Assembly: GCA_003543115.1 (NCBI GenBank)
Contig: DPJH01000055.1
Coordinates: 666 to 13,081, forward strand
Origin: Candidatus Moraniibacteriota bacterium
Lineage (GTDB): Bacteria > Patescibacteriota > Minisyncoccia > Moranbacterales > UBA2206
DNA: 12,416 bases
Direction: 5' to 3'
The position numbers were made by a program, and so were the translations under genes. Shown here piece by piece: positions 12,351 through 12,416 of this stretch. The notes under the pieces are model-generated. The model did no database searches, had not been told where the DNA came from, and saw nothing but the letters and a program-made list of their open reading frames with translations. Position 1 is the stretch's first letter, and each line of letters begins with the position of its first letter.

Positions 12351-12416
12351 AATAATGATTTATTTAGCTAAATTATGAATATTTTGCATATTGTGCAGCT
12401 ATGCGATGTCCCAATG
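12351..12416. other. Window edge with no gene seen
   Basis: The remaining 66 bases are upstream of the minus-strand transporter gene and should contain its promoter. CATAAT on the minus strand (12372-12377 in plus coordinates) is a possible -10 with no good -35. No other feature is supported. Confidence 0.4.

Overview
The window looks like a chromosomal segment of an uncultivated, low-GC bacterium of the Candidate Phyla Radiation (Patescibacteria), most likely Parcubacteria/Moranbacteria-like. This is inferred from four things: 23S rRNA with long structured insertions, AT-rich short-spaced genes that mostly lack Shine-Dalgarno sequences, small CPR-type hypothetical proteins, and palindromic intergenic repeats of a kind common in those genomes. 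TGA ends the gene at 4922-5251, so the recoded-TGA lineages (Gracilibacteria, Absconditabacteria) are unlikely. No database search was possible, so the lineage is tentative.

Layout. Positions 1-2328 are the 3' part of a 23S rRNA gene, entering at about E. coli position 925. It carries a ~105-nt insertion capping helix 45 and a ~215-nt insertion capping helix 63. Positions 2329-2735 are an unusually long 23S-5S spacer with a hairpin, a possible small membrane-peptide gene with its own promoter, and a palindromic repeat. The 5S gene follows (about 2736-2855), and its terminal stem runs on into an intrinsic terminator.

From 2912 to 11902 all genes lie on the plus strand. They are: a membrane-anchored Cys-motif protein, rodA, a small zinc-ribbon protein, rplY (bL25, the 5S-binding ribosomal protein), a secreted coiled-coil lytic transglycosylase, murA, a Nudix hydrolase, a MazG-like pyrophosphatase, mreB and a GT4 glycosyltransferase. 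A small SMR-type transporter lies convergently on the minus strand (12015-12350), and the last 66 bases show no gene.

How it fits together. RodA (glycan polymerase), MurA (first committed step of peptidoglycan precursor synthesis), MreB (elongation scaffold) and the lytic transglycosylase form a cell-elongation module. Nudix and MazG-like enzymes in the same run suggest nucleotide-pool cleaning. At least three genes (2912, 6129, and a 20-codon reading frame before murA) have a -10 box so close to the ATG that the mRNA should be leaderless; the gene at 4922 probably does too. The main points for follow-up are the two rRNA insertions, the leaderless promoters, the upstream frame of murA, and a palindromic repeat inserted in frame into the glycosyltransferase.
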